Notes: generated from the sequence alone by a model not told the origin. A stretch of DNA of 64,000 bases from Afipia sp017308495 (GCA_041905905.1 JAYRKE010000007.1:62001-126000); one strand, 5' to 3'; shown: positions 45,974 through 54,737, counted from the stretch's first letter. Made by a program: numbers and translations.

Positions 45974-46285
45974 TCAGGCCGAGACCAGAAGATCGATGGT
46001 GACGCCGCGGTGGCGGATGCGCTCGCGCAGATTTCCCGGCGCAAGGCCGCGCTCGGTCACCTGCACCGGCGCGATATAGGGGCCGACCGCGCCGAGATCG
46101 TCGGCGATCGATTCCGACAGCAGCACGCGGGCGGTGTCGGCATCGCGCACCACTGCGGCGTCGGACAGATCGACCGACCAGCCGTGGAACGGCGTGCGAT
46201 AGATCACCGCGCCATCGCGGGTGCGATTGGCGGTGACGATGGAGGGGCCGGCGATCTTGAGCTTCTTTTGCAGGGGAGACGTCAT
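45974..46285 (-). CDS. DUF2849 small protein of the cysG-cysI operon
   Basis: A 103-residue protein of family DUF2849, recognised by KIAGPSIVTANRTRDGAVIY and the following GWSVDLSDA. It is found in alphaproteobacteria between cysG and cysI, and its context suggests a role in siroheme or sulfite reductase function, but none is proven. The ATG overlaps the cysG stop (ATGA), and 45 bases separate it from cysI. Confidence 0.88.
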   Translation of the reverse strand: MTSPLQKKLKIAGPSIVTANRTRDGAVIYRTPFHGWSVDLSDAAVVRDADTARVLLSESIADDLGAVGPYIAPVQVTERGLAPGNLRERIRHRGVTIDLLVSA

Positions 46286-47709
46286 TCGGCAGCCTTCAGC
46301 AGTTCGTAGATGACGGTTTCGGGAGTGGCGCTGCGCCAGGGCGCGGAACGGGCGACAACGTCACCGATGATCAGCAAAGCGGGGCCGGGCGCGGCTTCGG
46401 CGACGAGCGCGGGCAGATCGCGCAGCGCGCCGACCACCGTCTTCGCATCGGGCCGGGTCGCGCGCGCGAATACGCCGACCGGCGTGGCCGGCGCGCGTCC
46501 GGCCTTGAGCAGCCCGGCGCGAATGGCCGGCGCGGCGGTCATGCCCATGTAGACCACCACGGTCGTGGCCGGATCGGCGAGCGTCGACCAGTCGACCTCG
46601 CCGGCATCCTCGGCCTTGTGGGCGGTGAGAAAGATCACGCGCAGCGCCTCGCCGCGGAAGGTCAGCGGCAATTCGGCTTCAGCCGCAGCGCCCAGCGCCG
46701 CGGTGATGCCGGGGATCACGGCGCAGGCGACGCCGGCCGCGCGCAGCGCTGCGACTTCCTCGCCGCCGCGTCCGAAAATGAAAGGGTCGCCGCCCTTGAG
46801 CCGCACCACGCGCTGGCCCGCCTGGGCGGCATCGATCAGCAGGCGATGGATCGCATCCTGGCCGATGCCCGGCTGGCCAACGCGACGGCCGACCGGCACC
46901 AGCACGGCGTCGCGCCGGGCGCGGTCGAGAATTTCGGGAGACACCAGTTCGTCGTAGAAAATGACATCGGCGTCCTGCAAGGCGCGCAGCGCCTTCACGG
47001 TCAGCAGATCGGGATCGCCCGGCCCGGCACCGACCAGCGTGACGACACCCTCGCCGGTCTCGCGCGCGAACGACGCGGGACTGGCGATGCTCGCCAGCGC
47101 CTGATCGGCCTGCGCCCCGCGCCCGGCAAGCACGTCGGCTCCGACCGGCCCGTCAATCACCCGCTCCCAGAACCGGCGGCGCAGCGCCAGATCGGGCAGC
47201 CTCAGCCTCACCGTGTCGCGCCAGCGCGCGGCGAAAGAGGCGAGATCACCGACACGCGCCGGCAGCAGCGCCTCGATGCGCTCGCGCAAGCGGCGCGCCA
47301 CCACCGGGGACGCGCCACCGGTGCCAATGGCCACCACCACCTCGCCGCGGTCGACCACGGCGGGCACGATGAAGGTCGAATGCGCCGGCTCGTCCATCAC
47401 GTTGACAGGAATGCCGAGAGATCGTGCACGCGCGGCCACGGCGCGCCCGATATCGCCCGCCCCCGCGCACAGCACGCCAACGACGCCGGCAAGATCGGCG
47501 GCGAGCGGATCGCCGCCGGACCGTTCGATGCGGGCCACCGCCGCATCATCGAGGCCCGAAACATCGTGGACGACGCTGCCGATGGCGAACCAGCGCACCC
47601 GGGCTCCGGCGGCGAGCAGCAGCCGCAGCCGCGCCCGCGCCGGCGCGCCCCCGCCCACCAGAAGGACAGACCCGCAGGTCAGATCGAGGAACACCGGCAG
47701 AAACCGCAT
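46282..47709 (-). CDS. cysG: Siroheme synthase CysG
   Basis: A 475-residue fusion enzyme that makes siroheme from uroporphyrinogen III. The N-terminal part (about residues 1-210) is the precorrin-2 dehydrogenase and ferrochelatase domain with the NAD motif VGGGAPA near 18; the C-terminal part (about 217-460) is the SAM-dependent uroporphyrinogen methyltransferase with VGAGPGDPDLLTVKA and RLKGGDPFIFGRGGEE. The ATG follows GGAGTTTTGC. It opens the cysG-DUF2849-cysI-DUF934-cysH operon and diverges from cysD across a 291-base region with a large dyad. Confidence 0.94.
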   Translation of the reverse strand: MRFLPVFLDLTCGSVLLVGGGAPARARLRLLLAAGARVRWFAIGSVVHDVSGLDDAAVARIERSGGDPLAADLAGVVGVLCAGAGDIGRAVAARARSLGIPVNVMDEPAHSTFIVPAVVDRGEVVVAIGTGGASPVVARRLRERIEALLPARVGDLASFAARWRDTVRLRLPDLALRRRFWERVIDGPVGADVLAGRGAQADQALASIASPASFARETGEGVVTLVGAGPGDPDLLTVKALRALQDADVIFYDELVSPEILDRARRDAVLVPVGRRVGQPGIGQDAIHRLLIDAAQAGQRVVRLKGGDPFIFGRGGEEVAALRAAGVACAVIPGITAALGAAAEAELPLTFRGEALRVIFLTAHKAEDAGEVDWSTLADPATTVVVYMGMTAAPAIRAGLLKAGRAPATPVGVFARATRPDAKTVVGALRDLPALVAEAAPGPALLIIGDVVARSAPWRSATPETVIYELLKAAE

Positions 47710-47744
47710 GCAAAACTCCGTGGCCCTATTTGCAGGGTTGACGG

Positions 47745-47796
47745 AAATTATTTTCTATTTATGTATCTTGCAAGCGGCTTAAATAGAAAATTATTT
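47745..47796. promoter_or_regulatory. Long AT-rich inverted repeat between cysG and cysD, probable operator
   Basis: Left arm AAATTATTTTCTATTTA (47745-47761) and right arm TAAATAGAAAATTATTT (47780-47796) are inverted copies matching at 16 of 17 positions. The dyad centre (47770.5) coincides with the palindrome CTTGCAAG. It lies in the divergent promoter region of the cysG and cysDN operons and is strikingly AT-rich in GC-rich surroundings, so a regulator controlling both directions is likely. The regulator gene is not in the window. Confidence 0.8.
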
Positions 47797-48000
47797 CTTC
47801 TACGCCGTGTCCCGACTTTGAAATTTCCTGCCTCCAGCACCGCGCGGAAGAGATGCACTTTCTCCTGACACTTCTCCGGGCCGGTCCAAGACCGGACCCC
47901 AGTCCAGACTCAGGACCGACGGCCCACCGGCCCGCCGCTCCGTTCCGCACCCCCACCGAAAGCCCGCAGGCACCGCTGGTGCGCAGGATGGAGAACTGAC

Positions 48001-48843
48001 ATGGCGCTTTCCCCCGTGCCCGCGCCACCGGTTGCACCCGCGCCGTCGATGGATCACCTCGACGAGCTTGAAGCGCAGAGCATCTATATTTTGCGGGAGG
48101 CCTTCGCGCGGCTGAAGAAGCTCGCGCTGCTGTGGTCGCTCGGCAAAGACTCGAACGTGATGATCTGGCTGGCGCGCAAGGCGTTCTTCGGCAAGGTCCC
48201 GTTCCCGGCGCTCCATGTCGACACGCAGAAGAAATTTCCCGAGATGTACGCCTTCCGCGAGCAGTACGCGAAAGACTGGGATCTCGATCTTAAAATCGAC
48301 TACTGCCCGCCGATCGAAGAGATCGATCCGACATTGCCGCCGGCGGCACGCTCCGCCGCGCGCAAGACCGAGGGTCTCAAGCTTGCTCTTGCAAAGTATG
48401 GCTTCGACGGACTGATCGCCGGCATCCGCCGCGACGAGGAAGCCACCCGCGCCAAGGAGCGCGTGTTCTCGCCACGCGGCATCGAGGGCGGATGGGACGT
48501 GCGCGACCAGCCGCCGGAATTCTGGGATCATTTCAATGCGTCGGTGCCGCAGGGCGCGCATCTGCGCGTTCACCCGATCCTGCACTGGACCGAGGAAGAC
48601 ATCTGGGCCTACACGGCGCGCGAAAACATTCCGATCATCCCGCTGTATCTGTCGAACAACGGCAAGCGCTATCGCTCCCTCGGCGATCAGGACATCACCA
48701 ACCCTGTCGTCTCGAACGCATCAAACATCGCGGAAATTCTCGCCGAACTGAAAGCCACCAAGATTCCGGAGCGCGCGGGCCGCGCGCTCGACCATGAAAC
48801 CGAAGATGCGTTCGAGCGGCTTCGCGTCGCCGGCTATCTCTGA
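48001..48843 (+). CDS. cysD: Sulfate adenylyltransferase subunit 2 (CysD)
   Basis: A 280-residue PP-loop ATP pyrophosphatase-type enzyme that, with CysN, adenylates sulfate. The PP-loop is SLGKDS at residues 46-51, the family form of SGGKDS. The segments HVDTQKKFPEMYAFRE, AGIRRDEEATRAKERVFSPR and VSNASNIAEILAELK are typical of CysD. Start ATG follows GGATGGAGAACTG. CysN-C begins 12 bases downstream, so they form one operon. Confidence 0.95.
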   Translation: MALSPVPAPPVAPAPSMDHLDELEAQSIYILREAFARLKKLALLWSLGKDSNVMIWLARKAFFGKVPFPALHVDTQKKFPEMYAFREQYAKDWDLDLKIDYCPPIEEIDPTLPPAARSAARKTEGLKLALAKYGFDGLIAGIRRDEEATRAKERVFSPRGIEGGWDVRDQPPEFWDHFNASVPQGAHLRVHPILHWTEEDIWAYTARENIPIIPLYLSNNGKRYRSLGDQDITNPVVSNASNIAEILAELKATKIPERAGRALDHETEDAFERLRVAGYL

Positions 48844-48855
48844 GGAAATCTTCCG

Positions 48856-50772
48856 ATGAACATCGCCGTCGCGAAAACAGCTCTCGCCACCCAAGAAACG
48901 ACACAACGCCCGCAGGTCCGCATCGTCATCGTCGGCCATGTCGATCACGGCAAATCGACGCTGGTCGGCCGCCTGCTGCATGAAACCGGCAGCCTGCCCG
49001 ACGGCAAGCTGGAGATGCTGCAAGCCGTCAGCGCGCGGCGCGGCATGCCGTTCGAGTGGTCGTTCCTGCTCGATGCGCTGCAGACCGAACGCGACCAGGG
49101 CATCACCATCGACACCACCCAGATCCGTTTCCGCACGCCGTCGCGCGACGTGGTGCTGATCGACGCGCCGGGCCACGCCGAATTCCTGCGCAACATGATC
49201 ACCGGCGCGGCGCAGGCCGACGGCGCGGTGCTGATCATCGACGCGCTGGAAGGCGTGCGCGACCAGACCCGCCGCCACGGCTATCTGCTGCATCTGCTCG
49301 GCGTCCGGCAGGTCGCCGTCGTGGTCAACAAGATGGACCGCGTCGCTTACAGCGAAGCACGGTTCAGGGCGATCAGCGACGAGATTTCCGCGCATCTCGA
49401 CGGCCTCGGCGTCACGCCCACCGCGATGATCCCAATTTCCGCGCGCGACGGCGACGGCGTCGCCGAACTCACCGCCAATATCGGCTGGTATCGCGGCCCG
49501 ACCGTGGTCGAAGCGATCGATCAGCTCACGCCAGCGCGCCCGCTCGACGAACTGGCGCTGCGGCTGCCGGTGCAACTGATCACCAAGTTCGACGACCGCC
49601 GCATCATCGCCGGCCGTGTCGAATCCGGCCATCTCGGCGCGGGCGACGAAATCGTCATCATGCCCGCGGGCAAGATCGCCAAGGTCAAATCGGTGGAAGG
49701 CTGGCCGCAAACGCCGCTGTCGACGCGGCAGGGCGCGGGACGCTCGATCGGCATCACGCTCGATCGCGAACTGTTTCTCGAACGCGGCGACATCATCGGC
49801 CATGTCAAGGCCGCACCGCGCGACACCCGTCGCCTGCGCGCGCGCATCTTCTGGCTGCACGACGCGCCGCTGACGGCGGGGGGCGCGGTGGTGGTGCGGC
49901 TCGGCACCATGGAAAGCCGCGCCATCGTGGTCGCCATCGACAAGGCGGTCGATCCCGGCGCGCTTGAAAGCGTCACGGCTGCGACGATCGCGCGCAACCA
50001 TGTCGGCGAAATCGACATTTCGCTGGCGAAGCCGGTGGCGGCCGACGCCTATGCCGACAACCCGCGCACCGGCCGCCTCGTCATCGAGGTCAACGGCCGC
50101 ATCGCCGGCGGCGGCCTCGTGCTCAGCGTCGACGCCGGCCAGCGCGCGGTGCCAGTCGATATCGTGCCGGTGGACTCCGCGCTGCGCCCGGACGAACGCG
50201 CGGCGCGCTACGGCCATGGCGGCGCGGTGGTGTGGCTGACCGGCCTGCCCGGCTCCGGCAAATCCACCATCGCCCGCGCGCTGGAGCGCCAGCTGTTCGC
50301 GCGCGGCGGCTCGCCGCTGCTGCTCGACGGCGATACGCTGCGCGCCGGTCTCAACGGCGATCTCGGCTTCACGCCGCAGCATCGCGCGGAGAACATCCGC
50401 CGCCTCGCGGAAGTGGCGACGCATCTGGCGCGCAACGGCCACATCGCCATTGTCGCCGCGGTGTCGCCCGCACGCGACGACCGCGCCCATGCGCGGCGCA
50501 TCGCCGACGGCCCGTTCCACGAAATCCACGTCGCGACCCCGGCCGCGGTTTGCGAGCAGCGCGATCCGAAAGGCCACTATGCCAAGGCGCGCGCCGGTGC
50601 GTTGCCGGGCTTCACCGGCATCGCCGACGACTACCAGCCGCCCGAACGCGCCGAACTGACCATCGACACGACCGCGCACGCCGTCACTGACGCCGTTGAG
50701 GACGTCATCCGGCATCTCGCCAGCGCCGGCGTGCTGCACAGCGAACCCGGCGACCTCGCGGCGAATATCTGA
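48856..50772 (+). CDS. cysNC: Fused sulfate adenylyltransferase subunit 1 / adenylylsulfate kinase (CysNC, NodQ-like)
   Basis: A 638-residue fusion. The N-terminal GTPase domain has G1 GHVDHGKST (residues 27-35), G3 DAPGHAEF and G4 NKMD, and drives sulfate adenylation with CysD. The C-terminal domain (from about residue 445) is an APS kinase with Walker A GLPGSGKST, which phosphorylates APS to PAPS. Rhizobial NodQ proteins share this layout. Since CysH here looks like an APS reductase, the kinase arm may mainly supply PAPS for sulfation. No fused domain is missing. Confidence 0.95.
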   Translation: MNIAVAKTALATQETTQRPQVRIVIVGHVDHGKSTLVGRLLHETGSLPDGKLEMLQAVSARRGMPFEWSFLLDALQTERDQGITIDTTQIRFRTPSRDVVLIDAPGHAEFLRNMITGAAQADGAVLIIDALEGVRDQTRRHGYLLHLLGVRQVAVVVNKMDRVAYSEARFRAISDEISAHLDGLGVTPTAMIPISARDGDGVAELTANIGWYRGPTVVEAIDQLTPARPLDELALRLPVQLITKFDDRRIIAGRVESGHLGAGDEIVIMPAGKIAKVKSVEGWPQTPLSTRQGAGRSIGITLDRELFLERGDIIGHVKAAPRDTRRLRARIFWLHDAPLTAGGAVVVRLGTMESRAIVVAIDKAVDPGALESVTAATIARNHVGEIDISLAKPVAADAYADNPRTGRLVIEVNGRIAGGGLVLSVDAGQRAVPVDIVPVDSALRPDERAARYGHGGAVVWLTGLPGSGKSTIARALERQLFARGGSPLLLDGDTLRAGLNGDLGFTPQHRAENIRRLAEVATHLARNGHIAIVAAVSPARDDRAHARRIADGPFHEIHVATPAAVCEQRDPKGHYAKARAGALPGFTGIADDYQPPERAELTIDTTAHAVTDAVEDVIRHLASAGVLHSEPGDLAANI

Positions 50773-50798
50773 GCCGCGACAGGCCGCGGAGGCAATGG

Positions 50799-50818
50799 AT
50801 CCCGGCCTTCGCCGGGAT
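50799..50818. repeat. Short hairpin repeat after cysNC
   Basis: ATCCCGGC and GCCGGGAT pair around CTTC. No T run follows, so it looks more like a REP-type element than a terminator. The rest of the 200-base gap before the malate synthase gene holds nothing I recognise. Confidence 0.5.
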
Positions 50819-50972
50819 GATGTGGAGAGATTTTGGGCGGGAAAGCCCTTCTCTTTTGCCTGCTTTTGGCGCTAAAACCTTCCCGCCATGCCGTGTGCCA
50901 CGGCCACCATCACCTCATCCCGAAGCCCAGACAATGGCGTCCGAAAACGCCGTTTTCCGTGAGATTTTCATC

Positions 50973-53132
50973 ATGACACGCATCGACGCCAGCGGACTAA
51001 AGATCGCCCCGGTCCTGTTCGACTTCATCGCCAAGGAAGCAGCCCCCGGAACCGGCATCACGCCGGAGGCCTTCTGGGCCGGGCTCAGCGCCATCGTCGC
51101 CGATCTCGCACCGCGCACCCGCGAGCTGCTCGCCGTCCGCGACAAGCTGCAGGCGAAGATCGATGACTGGCACAAGGCCAACAAGGGCAAACCGTTCGAC
51201 ATGGCCGCCTATACCGCGTTCCTCAAGGAGATCGGCTACCTGCTGCCGGAGCCTGCGGCCAAGCCGGTCGCCACCGCCCATGTCGACGCCGAACTCGCCA
51301 CCATGTTCGGCCCACAGCTCGTGGTGCCGCTGACCAATGCGCGTTATTCGCTCAACGCCGCCAACGCCCGCTGGGGCAGCCTCTACGACGCCTTCTACGG
51401 CACCGACGCCATCCCGCACGAGGCCGGCGAAGCCAAGGGCTACGACAAGGCGCGCGGCGCCAAGGTGATCGCCAAGGCCAAGGCGTTCCTCGATCAGATC
51501 GCACCGCTCGCCACCGGCAACCACAGCGACGTGGTGGCCTACAGCATCGAGAGCGGCCAGCTCGCCGCCAAGCTCAAGAGCGGCAACGCCACCGCGCTGA
51601 AGAACAAGGCGCAGCTCGCCGGCTATCAGGGCGACGCCGCCGCGCCGAGTTCGATCCTGCTGGTCAACAACGGCCTGCACATCGACATCGTCATCAACCG
51701 TAACAGCACCATCGGCAAGGACGATCCCGCCGGCGTCGCCGACATGATCCTGGAGGCCGCGGTCTCCACCATTCTCGACATGGAAGACTCCGTCGCCGCC
51801 GTCGACGCCGACGACAAGGTGCTGGTCTATCGCAACGTACTCGGCCTCATGAACGGCACGCTCACCGCCGACTTCGACAAGGGCGGCAAGACCATGACCC
51901 GCGCGCTCAACGCCGACCGCGTCTACACGGCGCCGGACGGCAAGGGCGAGGTGCGGCTGCACGGCCGCAGCATGATGCTGGTGCGCAATGTCGGCCACCA
52001 CATGTTCACCGACGCGGTGCTCGACGCCAAGGGCCAGGAGATTCCGGAAGGCTTTCTCGATGCGGCCGTCACCGGCCTGCTGGCGCTGCACGACATCAAA
52101 GGCAAGACCAAATACAAGAACAGCCGCGAAGGCTCGGTCTACATCGTCAAGCCGAAGATGCACGGTCCGGACGAGGTGGCGCTGACGGTCGACCTGTTCG
52201 GCCGCGTCGAGAAGATGCTCGGCCTGCCCGCCAACACCATGAAGGTCGGCATCATGGACGAGGAACGCCGCACCACGGTGAACCTGCAGGCCTGCATTCA
52301 GAACGCCGCCGAGCGTATCTGCTTCATCAACACGGGATTCCTGGACCGCACCGGCGACGAGATCCACACCTCGATGGAAGCGGGCCCGATGATCCGCAAG
52401 AACGAGATGAAGGCGCAGCCGTGGATCAAGGCCTATGAGGACTGGAACGTGGACACCGGTCTGGCCAACGGCCTGCCCGGTCACGCCCAGATCGGCAAGG
52501 GCATGTGGGCCGCGCCGGACAAGATGGCCGACATGATCGCGCAGAAGATCGCCCATCCGCAGGCCGGCGCATCCACCGCGTGGGTGCCGTCGCCGACCGC
52601 GGCGACGCTGCACGCGCTGCACTACCATCAGGTCGACGTCGGCGCGCGGCAGGCGGAGCTGAAGTCGCGCCCCAAGGCCAAGCTGTCCGACATCCTCACC
52701 GTTCCGGTGTCGCAGTCGAACTGGGCTCCCGATGACGTCAAGCAGGAGATCGACAACAACTGCCAGGGCATCCTCGGCTATGTGGTGCGCTGGATCGACC
52801 AGGGCGTCGGCTGCTCCAAGGTGCCGGACATTCACGATGTCGGCCTGATGGAGGACCGCGCCACGCTGCGCATCTCCGCCCAGCACCTCGCCAACTGGCT
52901 GCATCAGGGCGTCGTCACCAAGGATCAGGTGATGGAATCGCTGAAGCGCATGGCGGCGGTGGTGGACAAGCAGAACGCCGGCGATCCGCTCTACAAGCCG
53001 ATGGCGCCGAAGTTCAACGGCGTCGCATTCAAGGCGGCCTGCGACCTCGTATTCAAGGGCCGCGAGCAGCCGAACGGCTATACCGAGTTCATCCTGCACG
53101 CCCGCCGCAAGGAGGCGAAGGCGGCAGGTTAA
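50973..53132 (+). CDS. glcB: Malate synthase G
   Basis: A 719-residue enzyme, close to the usual length of the G isoform, that condenses glyoxylate and acetyl-CoA to malate in the glyoxylate pathway. Recognisable segments are ILDMEDSVAAVDADDKVL, VRNVGHHMFTDAVLD, KVGIMDEERRTTVNL, CFINTGFLDRTGDEIHTSM, and WVPSPTAATLHALHYHQVDV. The frame opens at 50817, but ATG at 50973 gives the known N-terminus MTRIDASGLKI. A strong terminator follows 29 bases after the stop. No isocitrate lyase gene is in the window. Confidence 0.96.
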   Translation: MTRIDASGLKIAPVLFDFIAKEAAPGTGITPEAFWAGLSAIVADLAPRTRELLAVRDKLQAKIDDWHKANKGKPFDMAAYTAFLKEIGYLLPEPAAKPVATAHVDAELATMFGPQLVVPLTNARYSLNAANARWGSLYDAFYGTDAIPHEAGEAKGYDKARGAKVIAKAKAFLDQIAPLATGNHSDVVAYSIESGQLAAKLKSGNATALKNKAQLAGYQGDAAAPSSILLVNNGLHIDIVINRNSTIGKDDPAGVADMILEAAVSTILDMEDSVAAVDADDKVLVYRNVLGLMNGTLTADFDKGGKTMTRALNADRVYTAPDGKGEVRLHGRSMMLVRNVGHHMFTDAVLDAKGQEIPEGFLDAAVTGLLALHDIKGKTKYKNSREGSVYIVKPKMHGPDEVALTVDLFGRVEKMLGLPANTMKVGIMDEERRTTVNLQACIQNAAERICFINTGFLDRTGDEIHTSMEAGPMIRKNEMKAQPWIKAYEDWNVDTGLANGLPGHAQIGKGMWAAPDKMADMIAQKIAHPQAGASTAWVPSPTAATLHALHYHQVDVGARQAELKSRPKAKLSDILTVPVSQSNWAPDDVKQEIDNNCQGILGYVVRWIDQGVGCSKVPDIHDVGLMEDRATLRISAQHLANWLHQGVVTKDQVMESLKRMAAVVDKQNAGDPLYKPMAPKFNGVAFKAACDLVFKGREQPNGYTEFILHARRKEAKAAG

Positions 53133-53161
53133 GCGTCGCAACCTTTCTGACGACAATGAGG

Positions 53162-53190
53162 AAAACCCCGGCCCTCGCGCCGGGGTTTTT
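53162..53190 (+). terminator. Rho-independent terminator after glcB
   Basis: AAAACCCCGGC (53162-53172) pairs with GCCGGGGTTTT (53179-53189) around CCTCGC and ends in a T run. Confidence 0.94.
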
Positions 53191-53207
53191 GATTCCGGCA
53201 TCCGTTC

Positions 53208-53286
53208 GTCATTGCGGGCGGCGCGAAGCAATCCAGTCTCCGGATAAAATGATCTGGATTGCGTCGTCGCTCCCGCGCGATGACGA
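53208..53286. repeat. Palindromic intergenic element between glcB and csbD
   Basis: GTCATTGCG and GAAGCAATCCAG on the left mirror CTGGATTGC and CGATGAC on the right, giving a roughly 78-base imperfect palindrome. It resembles the dispersed palindromes common in this bacterial family but does not share the GATGGAA ends of the 28.2 and 53.7 kb copies. Confidence 0.7.
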
Positions 53287-53331
53287 GAAAACTCGCGATG
53301 GCTGGACGAGCACTTCGCCGCAGCCGGATGC

Positions 53332-53356
53332 GGAACATCCACTTCATCCCGCCGTT
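53332..53356 (+). promoter_or_regulatory. EcfG-type promoter upstream of csbD
   Basis: GGAAC (53332-53336) and CGTT (53353-53356) are separated by 16 bases, an exact match to the EcfG consensus. It is 30 bases upstream of the CsbD start. Confidence 0.85.
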
Positions 53357-53385
53357 ATCCGTCTTTCCAACACTGGAGAGACGCA

Positions 53386-53586
53386 ATGGACTGGAACCGC
53401 GTGGAAGGAAACTGGAAGCAGCTCAAGGGCGCCGCCAAGGAAAAATGGGGCAAACTCACCGACGACGATCTCAACGTGATCGAGGGCCGCCGCGAGCAGC
53501 TCGAAGGCAAAATTCAGCAGCGCTATGGCTTCGCCAAGGATCAGGTAAAGAAGGACGTCGACGACTGGTTCGGCACGCTGAAGTAA
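53386..53586 (+). CDS. CsbD family stress protein
   Basis: A 66-residue hydrophilic helical protein with the CsbD signature: MDWNRVEGNWKQLKGAAKEK then LTDDDLNVIEGRREQLEGKI and a final Trp-Phe-containing segment. CsbD proteins accumulate under general stress; their mode of action is unknown. An exact EcfG promoter lies 30 bases upstream and a terminator 18 bases after the stop, so the gene is monocistronic and part of the general stress regulon. Confidence 0.93.
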   Translation: MDWNRVEGNWKQLKGAAKEKWGKLTDDDLNVIEGRREQLEGKIQQRYGFAKDQVKKDVDDWFGTLK

Positions 53587-53603
53587 TCACAACGATTCCA
53601 ACG

Positions 53604-53634
53604 AAAAGCCCCGGCGGAATGCCGGGGCTTTTTG
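53604..53634 (+). terminator. Rho-independent terminator after csbD
   Basis: AAAAGCCCCGGC (53604-53615) pairs with GCCGGGGCTTTT (53621-53632) around GGAAT, followed by T residues. Confidence 0.94.
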
Positions 53635-53668
53635 TTTGGCGGCGTTGTGCGCGGGCTGGTCTGGTTCA

Positions 53669-53814
53669 GATGGAATCGTCATGCGCGGGCATAGCCGTTC
53701 GAAGAACGACGTCGCTTCCGCTCGCCTATGACCCGCGCATCCGTCTTAAAAAATGACCCTTCAAAAAGATGGATTGCCGGGTCGAACCCGGCAATGACGA
53801 GTCTCGTTTCCATC
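53669..53814. repeat. Dispersed palindromic intergenic repeat, copy B (with extra module)
   Basis: Has the same ends (GATGGAATCGTCATGCG and GTTTCCATC) as copy A at 28233-28342 but is 36 bases longer because a module at 53691-53729 (ATAGCCGTTCG...CGCCTAT) is inserted after the common GCGCGGGC. That module recurs inverted at 56433-56471. Confidence 0.85.
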
Positions 53815-53827
53815 AAAGATAACGGCG

Positions 53828-53989
53828 CTAGAACACCGCGAGGTATTTCAGGATCGAGATGATGCCGATGATGACGACAATGGCCTGCACGATCTGTTTG
53901 GCACGTCCGTCGATCGGCAGGAGATTGACGAGATACAACACAAGGATGACGACAAGAAACGTGATCAAAACGCTGATAAGCAAAGACAT
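53828..53989 (-). CDS. Thivi_2564-type small two-span membrane protein
   Basis: A 53-residue membrane protein, MSLLISVLITFLVVILVLYL followed by VNLLPIDGRAKQIVQ and a second hydrophobic segment ending LKYLAVF. The LP-DGRAKQI centre fits the Thivi_2564 family of small membrane proteins, whose function is unknown. It is too short for many gene callers. A candidate EcfG promoter lies 61 bases upstream (54050-54074), so it is probably stress-induced. It is convergent with csbD across repeat copy B. Confidence 0.8.
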   Translation of the reverse strand: MSLLISVLITFLVVILVLYLVNLLPIDGRAKQIVQAIVVIIGIISILKYLAVF

Positions 53990-54049
53990 GGCGACCCTCA
54001 TGGCATCGTTGCGAAAGGGTCACGAGACGATCCCGCATCCCCCATTGCT

Positions 54050-54074
54050 AACCGGAACCCGATGAGTTTGTTCC
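54050..54074 (-). promoter_or_regulatory. EcfG-like promoter upstream of the 53-residue membrane protein
   Basis: On the minus strand GGAAC, 16 bases, then GGTT, one base off CGTT. The same GGTT variant recurs at 54901 and 61193. Confidence 0.6.
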
Positions 54075-54089
54075 ATATCCGGAACGGGC

Positions 54090-54737
54090 TTATTGCGCCG
54101 CGACCACCGGCAGCCGGCCGAAACGCGCCCGCGCCGATTTCGACAGCGGCGCAAGGCTCGCCGATGCGCCGCGCTTCTCGCCGCTTCGGGTGACGACTTC
54201 AAGGCCGTCCGCGCCGGCGACAAGGTCGCCCTTGCGCAACGTCGGATCGTTGTCGATGCCGATGGACGCGAGGCCGCCGCTGTCGCGGCCGTTGCAGGTG
54301 CAGCCCGCCACCAATTCGGTGCGATAGCGGAAGGCGTTGGGCAGATCCGCATAGGGTTTGCCGCGATCAGTGGCGGCGCTGTCGATGCTGCTGCCGTAGA
54401 CCACCCGGGTTTCGCTGGCGGGACAAAAACTTTTGCACGCCTCCGCCCTGCTCTGGCCATCGGCCGCCGCGGTCAGCGGGAAATAGCGACCATCACAGGT
54501 GCGCACGCAATAGGCGGTCGCGCCGTAGCTGGCGCGCGGCCGTGGCGGCGCCGACTCCGCCGGCATGGCAGCGAACGGCAACGACATGGACGGTGCAGGC
54601 GCCGCGCCCGGCATCAGGCCGCCGAACAGCGCCGAGAAGAAATCGCGCGCGGACGCTTCGGGCGCGACGGCGAAGCCCGCCACCGCCGTTACCACGATCA
54701 TCGCCACGCGGCGCCGACCCAACCATTGCTTATCCAT
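54090..54737 (-). CDS. DUF2865 family secreted protein
   Basis: A 215-residue protein with a signal peptide (about residues 9-30, ending PEASARD) and the DUF2865 pattern: a Cys-containing YCVRTCDGRYFPL, CKSFCPASETRVVYGS and CTCNGRD in the mature part. Paired cysteines suggest disulfides in the periplasm. Function unknown. ATG at 54737 gives the signal peptide; the frame runs 27 codons further. An exact EcfG promoter lies about 80 bases upstream on the minus strand. Confidence 0.88.
   Translation of the reverse strand: MDKQWLGRRRVAMIVVTAVAGFAVAPEASARDFFSALFGGLMPGAAPAPSMSLPFAAMPAESAPPRPRASYGATAYCVRTCDGRYFPLTAAADGQSRAEACKSFCPASETRVVYGSSIDSAATDRGKPYADLPNAFRYRTELVAGCTCNGRDSGGLASIGIDNDPTLRKGDLVAGADGLEVVTRSGEKRGASASLAPLSKSARARFGRLPVVAAQ

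Noticed and set aside
50997..53342. A very long antisense open frame opposite the malate synthase gene
   Set aside because: It is a by-product of high G+C third positions in glcB; its translation is low-complexity and unlike any protein, while glcB is unmistakable. The same holds for long frames opposite cysNC, ndvA, cysI and ccoN.
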